A stretch of DNA of 64,000 bases from Salinispora oceanensis. Its GTDB lineage: Bacteria > Actinomycetota > Actinomycetes > Mycobacteriales > Micromonosporaceae. The notes beneath the pieces are model-generated. The model made no database searches, was not told the DNA's origin, and saw only the letters and a list, made by a program, of their open reading frames with translations. The stretch spans positions 4,113,324 through 4,177,323 of the forward strand of contig NZ_KB911579.1 in the NCBI RefSeq assembly GCF_000383575.1, given 5' to 3'. Positions 25,639 through 36,049 of the stretch are shown piece after piece; position 1 is the first letter of the stretch, and each line of letters starts with the position of its first letter. Position numbers and translations under genes: made by a program.

Positions 25639-26594
25639 TCCGGCACTTCCTGCGGGACGACGACCTCACCCCCGCCGAACAGGCGACCGTGCTCGACCTG
25701 GCCGCCGGCATGAAGGCGGACCGCTTCGGGTACCGCCCCCTGGCCGGCCCGCGAGCGGTGGCGGTGCTCTTCGACAAGCCGAGCCTGCGGACCCGGATGT
25801 CCTTCGACGTCGGCATCGCCGAGCTGGGCGGACATCCGCTGGTGGTGGACAGCCAGGTGACCCACCTCGGCCGGGGCGAGACCCTCGCCGACGCCGGACG
25901 GGTGCTCTCCCGCTACGTGGCGGCGATCGTGCTGCGGACCCACGGGGACGAGCGGATCGCCGAGATCGCCGCGCACGCGACCGTGCCGGTGGTCAACGCG
26001 CTCACCGACACGTACCACCCGTGCCAGCTCCTGGCCGACCTGCTCACGATCCGCGAGCACCTTGGCGGCACCGCCGGGCGGACGCTGGCGTACCTGGGCG
26101 ACACGGCGAACAACATGTGCCACTCGTACCTGCTGTCCGGTGCCGCCGCCGGCATGCACGTCCGGATCGCCGGGCCCGCCGGGTTCAGCCCGGACCCAGG
26201 GGTGCTGGCCCGGGCGGAGAAGATCGCCGCCGGCACCGGCGGGTCGGTGCGTACCGGCATCGACCCGGTGGCGGCGGTCCGCGACGCCGACGCCGTCGCC
26301 ACCGACACCTGGACCTCGATGGGGCAGGAGTCCGACGGGCTGGACCGGGTCACCCCGTTCCGCCCGTACCAGGTCAACGCCGCGCTGCTTGCACACGCCG
26401 CGCCGCACGCGATCGTGCTGCACTGCCTCCCCGCGCACCGCGGCGACGAGATCACCGACGAGGTGCTCGACGGCCCGCAGAGCGCCGTCTTCGACCAGGC
26501 GGAGAACCGGCTGCACGCCCAGAAGGCGCTGCTGACGTTCCTCCTCGGCCCGGACGCACCGGCGTCGGGCGGCCACACCGGGCAGCGCGCATGA
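25635..26594 (+). CDS. argF: Ornithine carbamoyltransferase
   Basis: Converts ornithine and carbamoyl phosphate to citrulline. The carbamoyl-phosphate loop is FDKPSLRTRMSFD (SxRTR), followed by HPCQLLADLLTI, ornithine-binding DTWTSMGQE and the catalytic HCLPAHRG. The 319-residue length is normal. The ATG overlaps argD by 4 bp and its stop overlaps argR by 4 bp. Confidence 0.98.
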   Translation: MIRHFLRDDDLTPAEQATVLDLAAGMKADRFGYRPLAGPRAVAVLFDKPSLRTRMSFDVGIAELGGHPLVVDSQVTHLGRGETLADAGRVLSRYVAAIVLRTHGDERIAEIAAHATVPVVNALTDTYHPCQLLADLLTIREHLGGTAGRTLAYLGDTANNMCHSYLLSGAAAGMHVRIAGPAGFSPDPGVLARAEKIAAGTGGSVRTGIDPVAAVRDADAVATDTWTSMGQESDGLDRVTPFRPYQVNAALLAHAAPHAIVLHCLPAHRGDEITDEVLDGPQSAVFDQAENRLHAQKALLTFLLGPDAPASGGHTGQRA

Positions 26595-27102
26595 GCGCCC
26601 CGCTGACCCGCGCCGCCCGGCACGCCCGCATCGTCGAACTGATCCGGGACAAGGCGATCCACTCGCAGACCGAGCTGGGCGACCTGCTGGCGGGGGAGGG
26701 CATCCAGGCCACCCAGGCGACCCTCTCCCGGGACCTCAAGGAACTCGGCGCGGTCACCGTACGCGGTGGCGACGGCCGCGGCGTCTACCTGATCCCGGAG
26801 GACGGCCAGCGTCCGTTGCGGGAGGCCGAGACCGCGCCGGCGCGTCTCGTGCGCCTGCTGCGCGAGCTGCTCAACGGGGTGGACGCCAGCGGCAACATCG
26901 CCGTGCTCCGTACCCCACCGGGTGCGGCCCAGTACCTGGCCAGCGCGTTGGACCGCGCCGGCCTGCCCGAGGTCGTCGGCACGATCGCCGGCGACGACAC
27001 CATCCTCGTCGTGGCCCGCGAGGCCGACGGCGGAGCCGCGCTCGGCGACCAACTCGCCGGCTGGGCCCGCCGCGAAGACAACGTTGAAAGGAGCACCACA
27101 TC

Positions 27103-27106
<4 letters not shown>
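26591..27106 (+). CDS. argR: Arginine repressor
   Basis: A 171-residue ArgR: N-terminal winged helix-turn-helix (RHARIVELIRDKAIHSQTELGDLLAGEGIQATQATLSRDLKELGAV, containing the SR recognition motif), then the C-terminal hexamerization and arginine-binding domain ending with AGDDTILVVAREADGG (GDDT contacts arginine). Encoded inside the operon it should control, with candidate operators before argC, so autoregulation is expected. Overlaps argF and argG by 4 bp each. Confidence 0.97.
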
Positions 27107-28307
<1,201 letters not shown>

Positions 28308-28311
<4 letters not shown>

Positions 28312-29786
28312 GCGCTGCCACAATGGGCGGGGTGGACGACAAGAGCCTGACCGAGAAGAGCGCAGCCACCAACCGGACCAGCCTGTGGGGAGCCCGCTTC
28401 GCCGGCGGCCCGGCCGAGGCACTCGCCCGGCTGTCGGTGAGCGTGCAGTTCGACTGGCGGCTCGCCCCCTACGACCTCGCGGGGTCCCGGGCGCACGCCC
28501 GGGTCCTGGCCGGCGCCGGCCTGCTGGACGCCGAGGAGCTGGGGCAGATCCTGGCCGCCCTGGACGACCTGGAGGCCGCCTGCGCCGCCGGCACGTTCCG
28601 GCCCACCGTTGACGACGAGGACGTGCACACCGCCCTGGAGCGGGGGCTGCTGGAGCGGCTCGGCCGACTCGGCGGCAAGCTGCGCGCCGGCCGCTCCCGC
28701 AACGACCAGGTCGCCACGGACCTGCGGCTCTACCTGCGGGACCACGCCCGGGGCGTGGCCGCTCGACTGGTCGAGCTGGCCGAGGCGTTGGTCGAGCAGG
28801 CCGGGCGGCACGTGGACACCGCGACGCCGGGCATGACCCACCTGCAGCCCGCTCAGCCGGTCACCTTCGGGCACTGGCTGCTCGCCCATGTGCAGCCGCT
28901 GCTGCGCGACCTACAGCGGCTGCGCGACTGGGACCACCGCACGGCGATCAGTCCGCTCGGAGCTGGCGCCCTCGCCGGCTCCGGTCTGCCGCTGGATCCG
29001 GTGGCGGTCGCCCGGGAGCTGGGCTTCCGGACGTCCTTCGCCAACTCGATGGACGCCGTCGCCGACCGGGACTTCGTCGCCGAGTTCCTCTTCACCACCG
29101 CGCTGATCGGCGTGCACCTGTCCCGCCTCGGCGAGGAGGTGGTGCTGTGGACGTCGCCGGAGTTCGGTTGGGTGGAGCTGGATGACGCCTTCGCCACCGG
29201 CTCGTCGATCATGCCGCAGAAGAAGAACGCGGACATCGCCGAGTTGGCCCGAGGCAAGTCCGGTCGGCTCGTCGGGGGCTTGGTGGGCGTACTCACCATG
29301 CTCAAGGGCCTGCCGATGACCTACGACCGGGACATGCAGGAGGACAAGGAGCCCGCCTTCGACGCGGTGGACACGCTGGAGCTGCTCCTGCCGGCTCTCG
29401 CGGGGATGATCTCCACCATGACGGTACGGGCCGACCGGCTGGTCGCCGCGGCGCCGGAGGGCTTCTCGCTCGCCACCGAGGTGGCCGACTGGCTGGTCCG
29501 CCGCGGGGTGCCGTTCCGCGAGGCGCACGAGATCACCGGCCGGTTGGTGGCGCTCTGCGTGGCCCGGGACTGCGCGCTCGACGAGGTCTCCGACGCCGAC
29601 CTCGCCGCGGTCAGCGAGCACCTCGACCCGTCGGTGCGGGACGTGCTGTCGGTCCAGAGCGCGCTCGCCGCCCGCACCACCCCGGGCTCCACCGGCCCGG
29701 GTCCGGTCGCCGAGCAGCTCGCCGCCGCCGCCGACCAGCTCGTTGGCTGGCGAGAGTGGGCCGCCGAGCAGGTCGTTCCCCGCTGA
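28308..29786 (+). CDS. argH: Argininosuccinate lyase
   Basis: Last step of arginine synthesis. A 492-residue fumarase/aspartase-superfamily enzyme with LWGARFAGGPAEALARLSVS, GRSRNDQVATDLRLYLRD, TPGMTHLQPAQPVTFGHWLLAH (catalytic His) and the signature GSSIMPQKKNADIAELARGK (catalytic Ser). GTG 28308 overlaps argG by 4 bp; ATG 28323 is an alternative. Its last 176 bp are overlapped on the other strand by the long adenylation/acyltransferase frame. Confidence 0.97.
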
Positions 29787-32331
29787 CCGGTTCACCTGAC
29801 CAGTTCATTGACGGGCGGCGGGCGGCGGCCCAACGCCAGACGCGGCCGACCAGCGCGGCGTACGCGACGCCGAGCGCGAGTGACGCGGCGAGGGCGACCA
29901 GCGGCAGCTCCCGCAGGTGCGGGTAGACCTGCCAGTGGGTCACGTAGATGTAGAGCGAGCTGCCGGCGAGTACTCCCGCCACCTTGTTCAGCACGCCCAG
30001 GCTGGGCACGGTCGGCAGCCAGGTCAGTAACGCGAAACCGGCGACGATCAGGGTTTCACGGGCCGGCTGCCCGAAGAAGCCCGGCACGGTGGCCACCGCG
30101 GCGAGCGTGACCAACAGCCGCTGCCGTACCCCGTCGGCTCGGGCGGCCGCCCAGCCGAGCGTGAACAGCCAGCCGGCCACGAGCGCCGCCGGCAGGTCAT
30201 GGCCCGCCTCGAGGCCGAAGACGTCGTACCGGCCGAGCAGCGCGACCGCGGTCAGCCCCAGCGGAAACGCGAACGGGTACCGCCGCTCCCAGCGGTCGAC
30301 CCGGCGCAGGCCGAGGAGGGCGGACAGTGCCACCAGAAGGTAGACCACCGTCTCGATAAACCAGAAGTGCCAGCCGTGTGGGGCGTCGTCGGGCCGCAGG
30401 ATGCTGTTGGCCAGCAGTAGGGTGCTCAGTCGGTACTGGTCGTCGAAGAGCATCACCGCACCGATCCACGCCACCGTGGGCAGCACGATGCGCAGCAGGC
30501 TGACGCCGATCTGCCGTAGCCGCTCTCCCCGCCCGGCGGTGGTGAGCTGAAACCGGGCGAAGTTGAAGCCGGCCACCGCGAGCAGGAGGTGTGCCCCACC
30601 GGTGATGGTGAACATCGGGATGTGTGAGCCGACGATCAGCACGATCGCCGCCGCCCGCAGCGCCACACTGGTCTCCAGCGAACGCCGCCGACGTGGCCGG
30701 GGAGCGCGTCCGGGAGCTGCGCTGGATCGGCGCAGGTCTGCGATCGGCAGGGTGTGCCAGTCCGCCGGCAGGTCACCCAACTCCCGCTCCAACCGCACCG
30801 ACATCTCGACGTACGACAGGGAGTCCCCGCCGAGGTCGACGAAGCTGCGATCCGGCGTGACATCGGTGCGGTCGAGCACCTCCGCGTACAGCGTGCAGAG
30901 GTCGCCGGCCGGCGCCGCCGGCGGCGCCGAGCTCTCGGCGGCGAGCCTACGCAGCGTCGCCAGGTCAGGCTTGCCGGAGGCGAGCCGGGGCAACTCGGCC
31001 AGGGGGAGCACCCGCACGGCCCGCGGCGGCAGCCCCACCTCACCGGCGACCAGGAGGCGTACCCGGCGTGGGTCTTCGGCGCCGACGGCCGCCACGATCA
31101 GTTCGTCGTCACCGCCGATGCAGCTGGCGGTGACATCGTGCGCGGACAGCAGCGCCTCGACTTGCTGCGGGTCAACCCGTAGCCCGAGAATCTTGGCGAA
31201 CTGGCTACGGCGGCCGACGATCTCCCACACTCCGGCTGCGGTACGCCGAGCCAGGTCCCCGGTGTGCAGCTCGTCCACGGTGCGACCCAGCGCCAGATCG
31301 GCGGGAGAGTGGGCGTAGCCGAGCATGACGTTCGGGCCGGCGTAAACCAGCTCGCCGACCTCCGGGTCCGGATGGTCGGCGACCGGGGCGAGCCGGAAGT
31401 CGCCGCCGGGCACCGGTACCCCGATCGCCGTCGGGTGGTCGAAGGCGAGGTCCGGTGGGAGGTACGCCATCCGCGCGGTCGCCTCGGTCTGCCCGTACAT
31501 GACGAAGAAGTCCCAGCCCGCGCCCCGACCCAGCTCGGCGTACTGACGTACCCGCTCCGGTGCGAGTCGACCACCGGCCTGGGTGACGTATCGCAGGTGT
31601 GGCAGGTCCATGGCGGCGAAACCGACCCGGTCCAGCAGGTCGAAGGTGTACGGCACTCCGGCGAGGGTGGTGGCCCGGGCCTTCCGGAACAGCTCCCAGA
31701 AGCAGGTGTCGGCGACCGACAGGTCGGTCAACACCAGCGCGGCGCCTCGGGCCAGGTGGCTGTTGACCACTGACAGGCCGTAGCAGTAGTGCAGTGGCAG
31801 GCTGGTGGCCGCCCGGTCGGTGTCGCGGATGCCCAGGTACTCGCCGATCGCCTCCGCGTTGGCCTGCAGGTTGGTGTGGGAGAGCCGGACCAGCTTCGGG
31901 GAGCCGGTCGACCCGGAGGTGGAGAGCAGCAGGGCCAGGTCGGGGTGCAGATCATGCGCGGAGGTGGCGCGGCGGTGCTCGATCCGCCAGCCCTCGTCGG
32001 CGCCGCTGACCAGCACGTCCGGGTCGTAGGTCTCGATCAGGCCGGCGAGCGCCGAGGCCCGGTCTTCGGGCACCAGCAGGACCGGGTGACCCGCGTGCAT
32101 CGCGGCCAGGTACGCCACCAGCGAGTCGACCGTGTTCGCGCCGACGACCAGCACGAGCCGTCGCCCCACGCCAAGCTGCTCGGCGGTTCGCGCGACCCGA
32201 GCGGCGAGGTCGGTGTAGGAAATCTCCCCATCCCGGGTAACGATCGCGGTGCGCTCGCCATGCGTTGCCAGGTCGCGGACGAACGGCACCTGCACGGCCG
32301 GGAACAGGGCGGATGCGGAAGTCACGAGCAT
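29611..32331 (-). CDS. Adenylation-carrier-acyltransferase-3 fusion (NRPS-like membrane protein)
   Basis: A 906-residue protein with three parts. Residues 1-480 are an AMP-binding adenylation domain (A3 LLLSTSGSTGSPKLVR at 134-149, A5 YGQTEA near 279, TGD at 357-359, A10 ASGKPDL near 451). Residues 485-530 are a carrier domain, FVDLGGDSLS with the phosphopantetheine Ser504. Residues 550-850 are an acyltransferase-3 membrane domain with about ten hydrophobic helices and the RxxAxxxVxxxH motif (His570). Logically it would activate an acid, hold it as a thioester and pass it to an acceptor at the membrane, as the separate Dlt proteins do for D-alanine; this is inference. The last 60 residues, antisense to argH, are Arg/Pro-rich and look nonconserved. 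A candidate iron box covers its promoter. Confidence 0.85.
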   Translation of the reverse strand: MLVTSASALFPAVQVPFVRDLATHGERTAIVTRDGEISYTDLAARVARTAEQLGVGRRLVLVVGANTVDSLVAYLAAMHAGHPVLLVPEDRASALAGLIETYDPDVLVSGADEGWRIEHRRATSAHDLHPDLALLLSTSGSTGSPKLVRLSHTNLQANAEAIGEYLGIRDTDRAATSLPLHYCYGLSVVNSHLARGAALVLTDLSVADTCFWELFRKARATTLAGVPYTFDLLDRVGFAAMDLPHLRYVTQAGGRLAPERVRQYAELGRGAGWDFFVMYGQTEATARMAYLPPDLAFDHPTAIGVPVPGGDFRLAPVADHPDPEVGELVYAGPNVMLGYAHSPADLALGRTVDELHTGDLARRTAAGVWEIVGRRSQFAKILGLRVDPQQVEALLSAHDVTASCIGGDDELIVAAVGAEDPRRVRLLVAGEVGLPPRAVRVLPLAELPRLASGKPDLATLRRLAAESSAPPAAPAGDLCTLYAEVLDRTDVTPDRSFVDLGGDSLSYVEMSVRLERELGDLPADWHTLPIADLRRSSAAPGRAPRPRRRRSLETSVALRAAAIVLIVGSHIPMFTITGGAHLLLAVAGFNFARFQLTTAGRGERLRQIGVSLLRIVLPTVAWIGAVMLFDDQYRLSTLLLANSILRPDDAPHGWHFWFIETVVYLLVALSALLGLRRVDRWERRYPFAFPLGLTAVALLGRYDVFGLEAGHDLPAALVAGWLFTLGWAAARADGVRQRLLVTLAAVATVPGFFGQPARETLIVAGFALLTWLPTVPSLGVLNKVAGVLAGSSLYIYVTHWQVYPHLRELPLVALAASLALGVAYAALVGRVWRWAAARRPSMNWSGEPVSGERPARRPTLASQRAGRRRRRAARRPDPGRWSPGWCGRRARSGPTARPAPTGRGAR

Positions 32332-32337
32332 CGACTC

Positions 32338-32356
32338 TAAGGTAAGGCTGGCCTAA
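32338..32356 (-). promoter_or_regulatory. Candidate iron box (IdeR/DmdR operator)
   Basis: TAAGGTAAGGCTGGCCTAA matches the IdeR/DmdR consensus TTAGGTTAGGCTAACCTAA in 15 of 19 positions. On the minus strand the -10 hexamer TACCTT (32339-32344) lies inside it, 7 nt before the ATG, so an iron-loaded repressor would block a leaderless transcript directly. Confidence 0.7.
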
Positions 32357-32389
32357 TCCATAGCTCTGGCGACCCGCATCACCCCGGGA

Positions 32390-32395
32390 TAGGGT
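32390..32395 (+). promoter_or_regulatory. -10 element of a leaderless glycosylase gene
   Basis: TAGGGT followed by 7 nt and GTG 32403; no Shine-Dalgarno is present. Confidence 0.5.
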
Positions 32396-32402
32396 CGCAG
32401 CC

Positions 32403-33029
32403 GTGGATGATCTCGCGCGACTAGCCGTCCTGCTCGGCGGACCGGTGGTGCCGGCGGCGCGCGGCCTGCTCGGTGCCCAGCTCCGCGCTGGCGAGGTCAC
32501 CCTCCGCATCACCGAGGTCGAGGCGTACGCGGGCACCGCCCAGGACCCGGCCTCGCACGCCCACCGGGGGCGCACTCCCCGCAACGCGGCAATGTTCGGC
32601 CCATCCGGGCACGTCTATGTCTATTTCACGTACGGCATGCATTGGGCCTTGAACGTGGTGACCGGCCCAGAGGGCGAGGCCGCGGCGGTGCTGGTGCGGG
32701 CGGGAGAAGTGATCGCCGGCCACGCCCAGGCCCGGTCCCGCCGTCAGGCGGCGCGATCCGATCGCGACCTCGCCCGGGGGCCGGCCCGGCTCTGCGCCGC
32801 GCTGGGCGTCGACCGCTCGGCGTACGGGGAGTACCTGCTCGGCGACGGCCCGATCCGACTGCGTCCACCCCTCGAACCAGTGCCGGAAACGGCCGTAGCG
32901 GCCGGGCCACGGGTCGGCGTCACCGGTGCGCACGACGTGCCGTGGCGGTTCTGGATGGCCGGCGACCCGACCGTCAGCACCTATCGCCGCCACACACCCC
33001 GGCGCCGGCCCGCTCGCCCCAGCGCCTGA
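32403..33029 (+). CDS. 3-methyladenine DNA glycosylase (AAG/MPG family)
   Basis: A 208-residue base-excision repair enzyme. Family landmarks are ARGLLGAQL, ITEVEAYAG (catalytic Glu), DPASHAHRGRTPRNAAMFGPSGHVYVYFTYGMHWALNVV, ARGPARLCAALGV and the C-terminal WRFWMAGDPTVS. It removes alkylated purines. The GTG start lies 7 nt after a -10, so the message is probably leaderless. It is divergent from the iron-box gene, with only 71 bp between the start codons. Confidence 0.95.
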   Translation: MDDLARLAVLLGGPVVPAARGLLGAQLRAGEVTLRITEVEAYAGTAQDPASHAHRGRTPRNAAMFGPSGHVYVYFTYGMHWALNVVTGPEGEAAAVLVRAGEVIAGHAQARSRRQAARSDRDLARGPARLCAALGVDRSAYGEYLLGDGPIRLRPPLEPVPETAVAAGPRVGVTGAHDVPWRFWMAGDPTVSTYRRHTPRRRPARPSA

Positions 33030-33115
33030 GCAGCTTCGTCGCTGGCCAAGCCCTTCTGGTGTCCTGAGTAGCGCGGGCACGATCAACAGGTCGATCCACT
33101 TGTCGCGGAGGTGAC

Positions 33116-33736
33116 TCAGCTGGGGTCGTCCGACGCGTTCGCGGCGTGGCGCTGGTAGTGCCGGGACACGCGGGCGCGGTTGCCGCAGGACGGCTTGCAC
33201 CACGCCTGGCGCGGATGTCCCTTGACGAAGTAACGCACGCAGCGTGGCGCCGGGCAGGCGAGCAGTTGGGCCCGGGCCGGGCTGGCGAGGAAATCGATTG
33301 CGGCCCGGGCCAGTCCCGCCGTGAGTTGCATTCGGGCGTCGGCCGGCGCGCAGTGCCAGACGACTGTCGGTGTCGACTCGTCCGGCCAGTTCAGCATGGG
33401 CCGGACCGGCAGCCGGCCAGCGGCCTGGTTGAGTTGATCGATGGCGTCCGGCACGGGAAGCAGTGTTGAGGAGTCGGCCCGGCTCGGTTGCCCGGGGCGA
33501 ACCGCATGCGCGAACAGAGTACGCACGGCGCGTCGCAGCGCGACCACATCGAGGCGGAGTTGCTCGTCGGGCGTGCTGGCGTACGGCCCGGGCTCGGCGG
33601 CGTACTCCCGTAGCGGATCGGCGTGTTCCCGGAGCCAGGTTGTCAGTCCGGCGACGTCGGCGAGGTCATCGGCGACGCCTCCGTTGCCGTCGTGCCGGAT
33701 GGTGCTGGCCAGAGCGAGCGTGAGTTGCTGTGGCAT
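33116..33736 (-). CDS. CGNR zinc-finger protein with ABATE domain
   Basis: A 206-residue probable transcription regulator. The N-terminal ABATE domain begins at LTLALASTIRHDGNGGVADDLADVAGL; the C-terminal zinc finger has LLACPAPRCVRYFVKGHPRQAWCKPSCGNRARVSRHYQR, with the CxxxxC...CxxxCGNR ligands and Arg-rich end typical of CGNR proteins. Such proteins are thought to bind DNA, and ligands are unknown. Divergently transcribed from the metallophosphoesterase gene, which it might control. Confidence 0.85.
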   Translation of the reverse strand: MPQQLTLALASTIRHDGNGGVADDLADVAGLTTWLREHADPLREYAAEPGPYASTPDEQLRLDVVALRRAVRTLFAHAVRPGQPSRADSSTLLPVPDAIDQLNQAAGRLPVRPMLNWPDESTPTVVWHCAPADARMQLTAGLARAAIDFLASPARAQLLACPAPRCVRYFVKGHPRQAWCKPSCGNRARVSRHYQRHAANASDDPS

Positions 33737-33827
33737 CGGCTCTCCTCTGGTACCTGCTTGACCTGCCTGGCTTGATTGAGTGTAGCGTCCCTAATGTTTG
33801 AGGCGGAGATAACCATTAGGGGATGTC

Positions 33828-34574
33828 TTGCTCGTCATCGCGCACCTCAGTGACACGCACGTCGACAGTCATCCCCGGTCGGCCGAACGGACCGCCCGGG
33901 TGATGGATTACCTGCACGCCCTGCCGCGACCGGTTGACGCGATCCTGATCAGCGGGGACATCGCCGACCACGGCGAGGTGGCCGAGTACCGGACCGCCGC
34001 GAAGCTCTTCTCGTCACCACTACCTGTCATGGTTTGTCCCGGTAACCACGATGTCCGCGACGCGTACCGCAAGGGCCTGCTCGGTGACGAGGCTGGCGGC
34101 AGCGGCGCGATCAACACCCGGTTCGACCTCGCCGGCGCGGTCTTCCTGCTCGCGGACTCGTCGATTCCGGGCGAAGACGACGGTCGCCTCGACGCCGAGA
34201 CTATGGACTGGCTCGCCGATCAACTCGGCTCGGTGCCGGCCGGGACGCCGGTCTTCGTCTCCTTCCACCACCCGCCGGTCGAACTGCACCACCCCGTCAT
34301 CGATTCGACACGGCTGCTTCCCGCCGAGCCGCTGGCCGAACTGCTGGCCGCCCATCCGCAGGTCGTCGCGGTACTGACCGGGCACTTTCACACCGCCGCC
34401 GCGAGCACCTTCGCCGGTCGGCCGCTACGGATCGCGCCCGGCGTCGTCTCCACGCTCCGGCTTCCCTGGGAGGGCGACGGGCCGCTGGTCGACTTGCGGC
34501 AGCCGCCCGGGGTGGCGTTCCACGTCTACGACGACGAGGGGCTGCTGACCACCCACTACCGGGTGGTGGTCTGA
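33828..34574 (+). CDS. Calcineurin-like metallophosphoesterase (3',5'-cAMP phosphodiesterase type)
   Basis: A 248-residue binuclear metal phosphoesterase. Metal ligands are visible in HLSDTHVD, ISGDIADHGE, VCPGNHDVRD, SFHHPPVEL and TGHFHT, the order found in class III cyclic nucleotide phosphodiesterases of the CpdA type. The probable start is TTG 33828 after TTAGGGGATGTC; the nearby ATG 33823 is out of frame. The substrate may be a cyclic nucleotide but other phosphodiesters are possible. Confidence 0.85.
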   Translation: MLVIAHLSDTHVDSHPRSAERTARVMDYLHALPRPVDAILISGDIADHGEVAEYRTAAKLFSSPLPVMVCPGNHDVRDAYRKGLLGDEAGGSGAINTRFDLAGAVFLLADSSIPGEDDGRLDAETMDWLADQLGSVPAGTPVFVSFHHPPVELHHPVIDSTRLLPAEPLAELLAAHPQVVAVLTGHFHTAAASTFAGRPLRIAPGVVSTLRLPWEGDGPLVDLRQPPGVAFHVYDDEGLLTTHYRVVV

Positions 34575-34576
34575 GC

Positions 34577-34885
34577 ATGCAGGGGATCTCCGTACTCGGG
34601 TTCCTGGTTGCCCCCCGCGCCGATCACCATGACGCCCGGGACCAGCCTGACCCTGGTCGTATCCCGGGTCGCCGCCGGTGGGCGCCGGCAGGGGTGGTGG
34701 GTGATCGTGGGTACGGTCACCGGGATCTACGCGCATGCGACTCTCGCTGCCGTCGGCCTCGCCGCGCTGGTGCTGCGCTCGTCGCAGGCGTTCTGGATGG
34801 TGAAGCTGGTCGGCGCTGGCTATCTGGTCGGGCTCGGTCTCTGGCTGCTCTGGCTACGCCAGCCGACACGGGCACACGTTGATCG
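34577..34885 (+). pseudogene. LysE/RhtB-family exporter, frameshifted and truncated
   Basis: The first residues MQGISVLGFLVA are in one frame; the rest (APITMTPGTSLTLVVSRVAAGGRRQGWWVIVG and WMVKLVGAGYLVGLGLWLLWLRQP) continue in another frame from about 34608. The shift lies at a run of six C near 34611-34616. The protein stops matching after about 100 residues, where the transposase remnant begins at about 34878; half of the usual 200 residues are gone. It starts 2 bp after the phosphoesterase gene, suggesting a former operon. Confidence 0.75.
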
Positions 34886-35760
34886 ACCGTCGGGTCTACC
34901 TGCCGAGATCCTGGACCGACGACCGCACGCGGTGTAAGCAGGCCGGCGTCCCCGACGACGTCGCGTTCGCTACCCGCACGCAGCTGGCCGATGACATGAT
35001 CACCGCGGCCGTGGACGCGCAGGCGCCCGTCCGATGGGTCACCGCGGACGAGGCCTACGGCAACAACACCGCGCTACGCGCCCGGCTACGCCACCTACGC
35101 CTGGGCTACGTCCTGGCCGACTCCTGCGATCACCTCGTACCGATCAACGCCGGCAGCACCCGCTGCCGCGCCGACCGCCTCGCCGCTGACTACCGCCACG
35201 GCATGGACCCGCCGCAGCGCAGGCAACGGCTCGAAGGGCCCCGCTACTACGACTGGGCCTGGCTCGGCCACGTAGGCGTTGACGGCGACCCAGATGATGG
35301 TGGCCGACACAGCCTGCTGATCCGCGCAACAACACCACCGGCGAACTGGCCTTCTACCGCTGCTGGACACCCCGCCCGGCCGCCCTCGCCCACCTCGTGG
35401 AAGTCGCTGGTGTCCGTTGGACCGTAGAGGAGTCGTTCCAAACCGTGAAGGGATAGGTCGGCCTCGACCACACCAGGTCCGCCGCTGGAGCTCATGGCAT
35501 CGGTTCACCACCCTGGCCCTGGCCGCCCTCGCCATCCTCGCGATCTGCGCCGCCGAGGCAGACCACAACGACGATCACGCTCAGCCACACATGATCCCAC
35601 TACCGTCAACGAGATCCGCCGCCTGATCAACGCCCTACTCAACCAGCCCAACCGCAACCTCAGCCACCGTTTACGCTGGTCAAACTGGCGACGCCGCCAC
35701 CAAGCACAAGCCAGGCGAGCGCACTACGCCCGCCGCCTCAACCTCGAACCCCAGCCATGA
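34878..35760 (+). mobile_element. IS701-like transposase remnant (degraded)
   Basis: The region encodes pieces of a DDE transposase of the IS701/IS4 type in successive frames: IDRRVYLPRSWTDD, WVTADEAYGNN and LGYVLADSCDHLV (frame of 34879), then VRWTVEESFQTVKG with an internal TAG at 35454, then RRWSSWHRFTTLALAALAILAI (frame of 35417) and the C-terminal LRWSNWRRRHQAQARRAHYARRL (frame of 35494). The N-terminal half is missing. No intact terminal repeats are recognised. It marks the left boundary of the accessory region. Confidence 0.85.
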
Positions 35761-35769
35761 TCACGAATG

Positions 35770-36036
35770 GCGGCTGCCGTACTAGCGACAGCACGCCGGG
35801 CGAGTGCCTAACCCAATCGAGGCCGAGGTACGTTCCGTGCGCGATCGAGCAGTCGTGGCGGGCCTTTCCAGATGCATCGACAGGCCACGGACTCGTCCAC
35901 CGGCCTCTACCCGCATCGATGTATAGTGCCCGTAGTTGTATAGCGCGAGTGCGCTGATCTCACCCGCGATAACCGGATGCCCGTTCAGTTCCACTTCGGT
36001 GCCTCGCAGGTTTCGGCGTTCGGCCGCCTTGCTCAA
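35770..36036 (-). pseudogene. Aminotransferase class IV (ADC-lyase-like) fragment
   Basis: The first 60 residues, VELNGHPVIAGEISALALYNYGHYTSMRVEAGGRVRGLSMHLER in two overlapping parts, match the N-terminus of class IV aminotransferases of the aminodeoxychorismate lyase/branched-chain type. After LHLER the frame breaks near 35870; the expected continuation (ARHDCSIAHGTYLGLDWVRHSPGVL) is in another frame and ends at the transposase remnant. The catalytic Lys region is gone. It lies 14 bp after the methyltransferase gene at the end of the cluster and looks like a former PabC partner of the PabAB fusion. Confidence 0.75.
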
Positions 36037-36049
36037 GTGCGGCCGACGG

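Noticed and set aside
24909..26576. 555-codon minus-strand frame
   Set aside because: Antisense to argD and argF; no recognisable domain.
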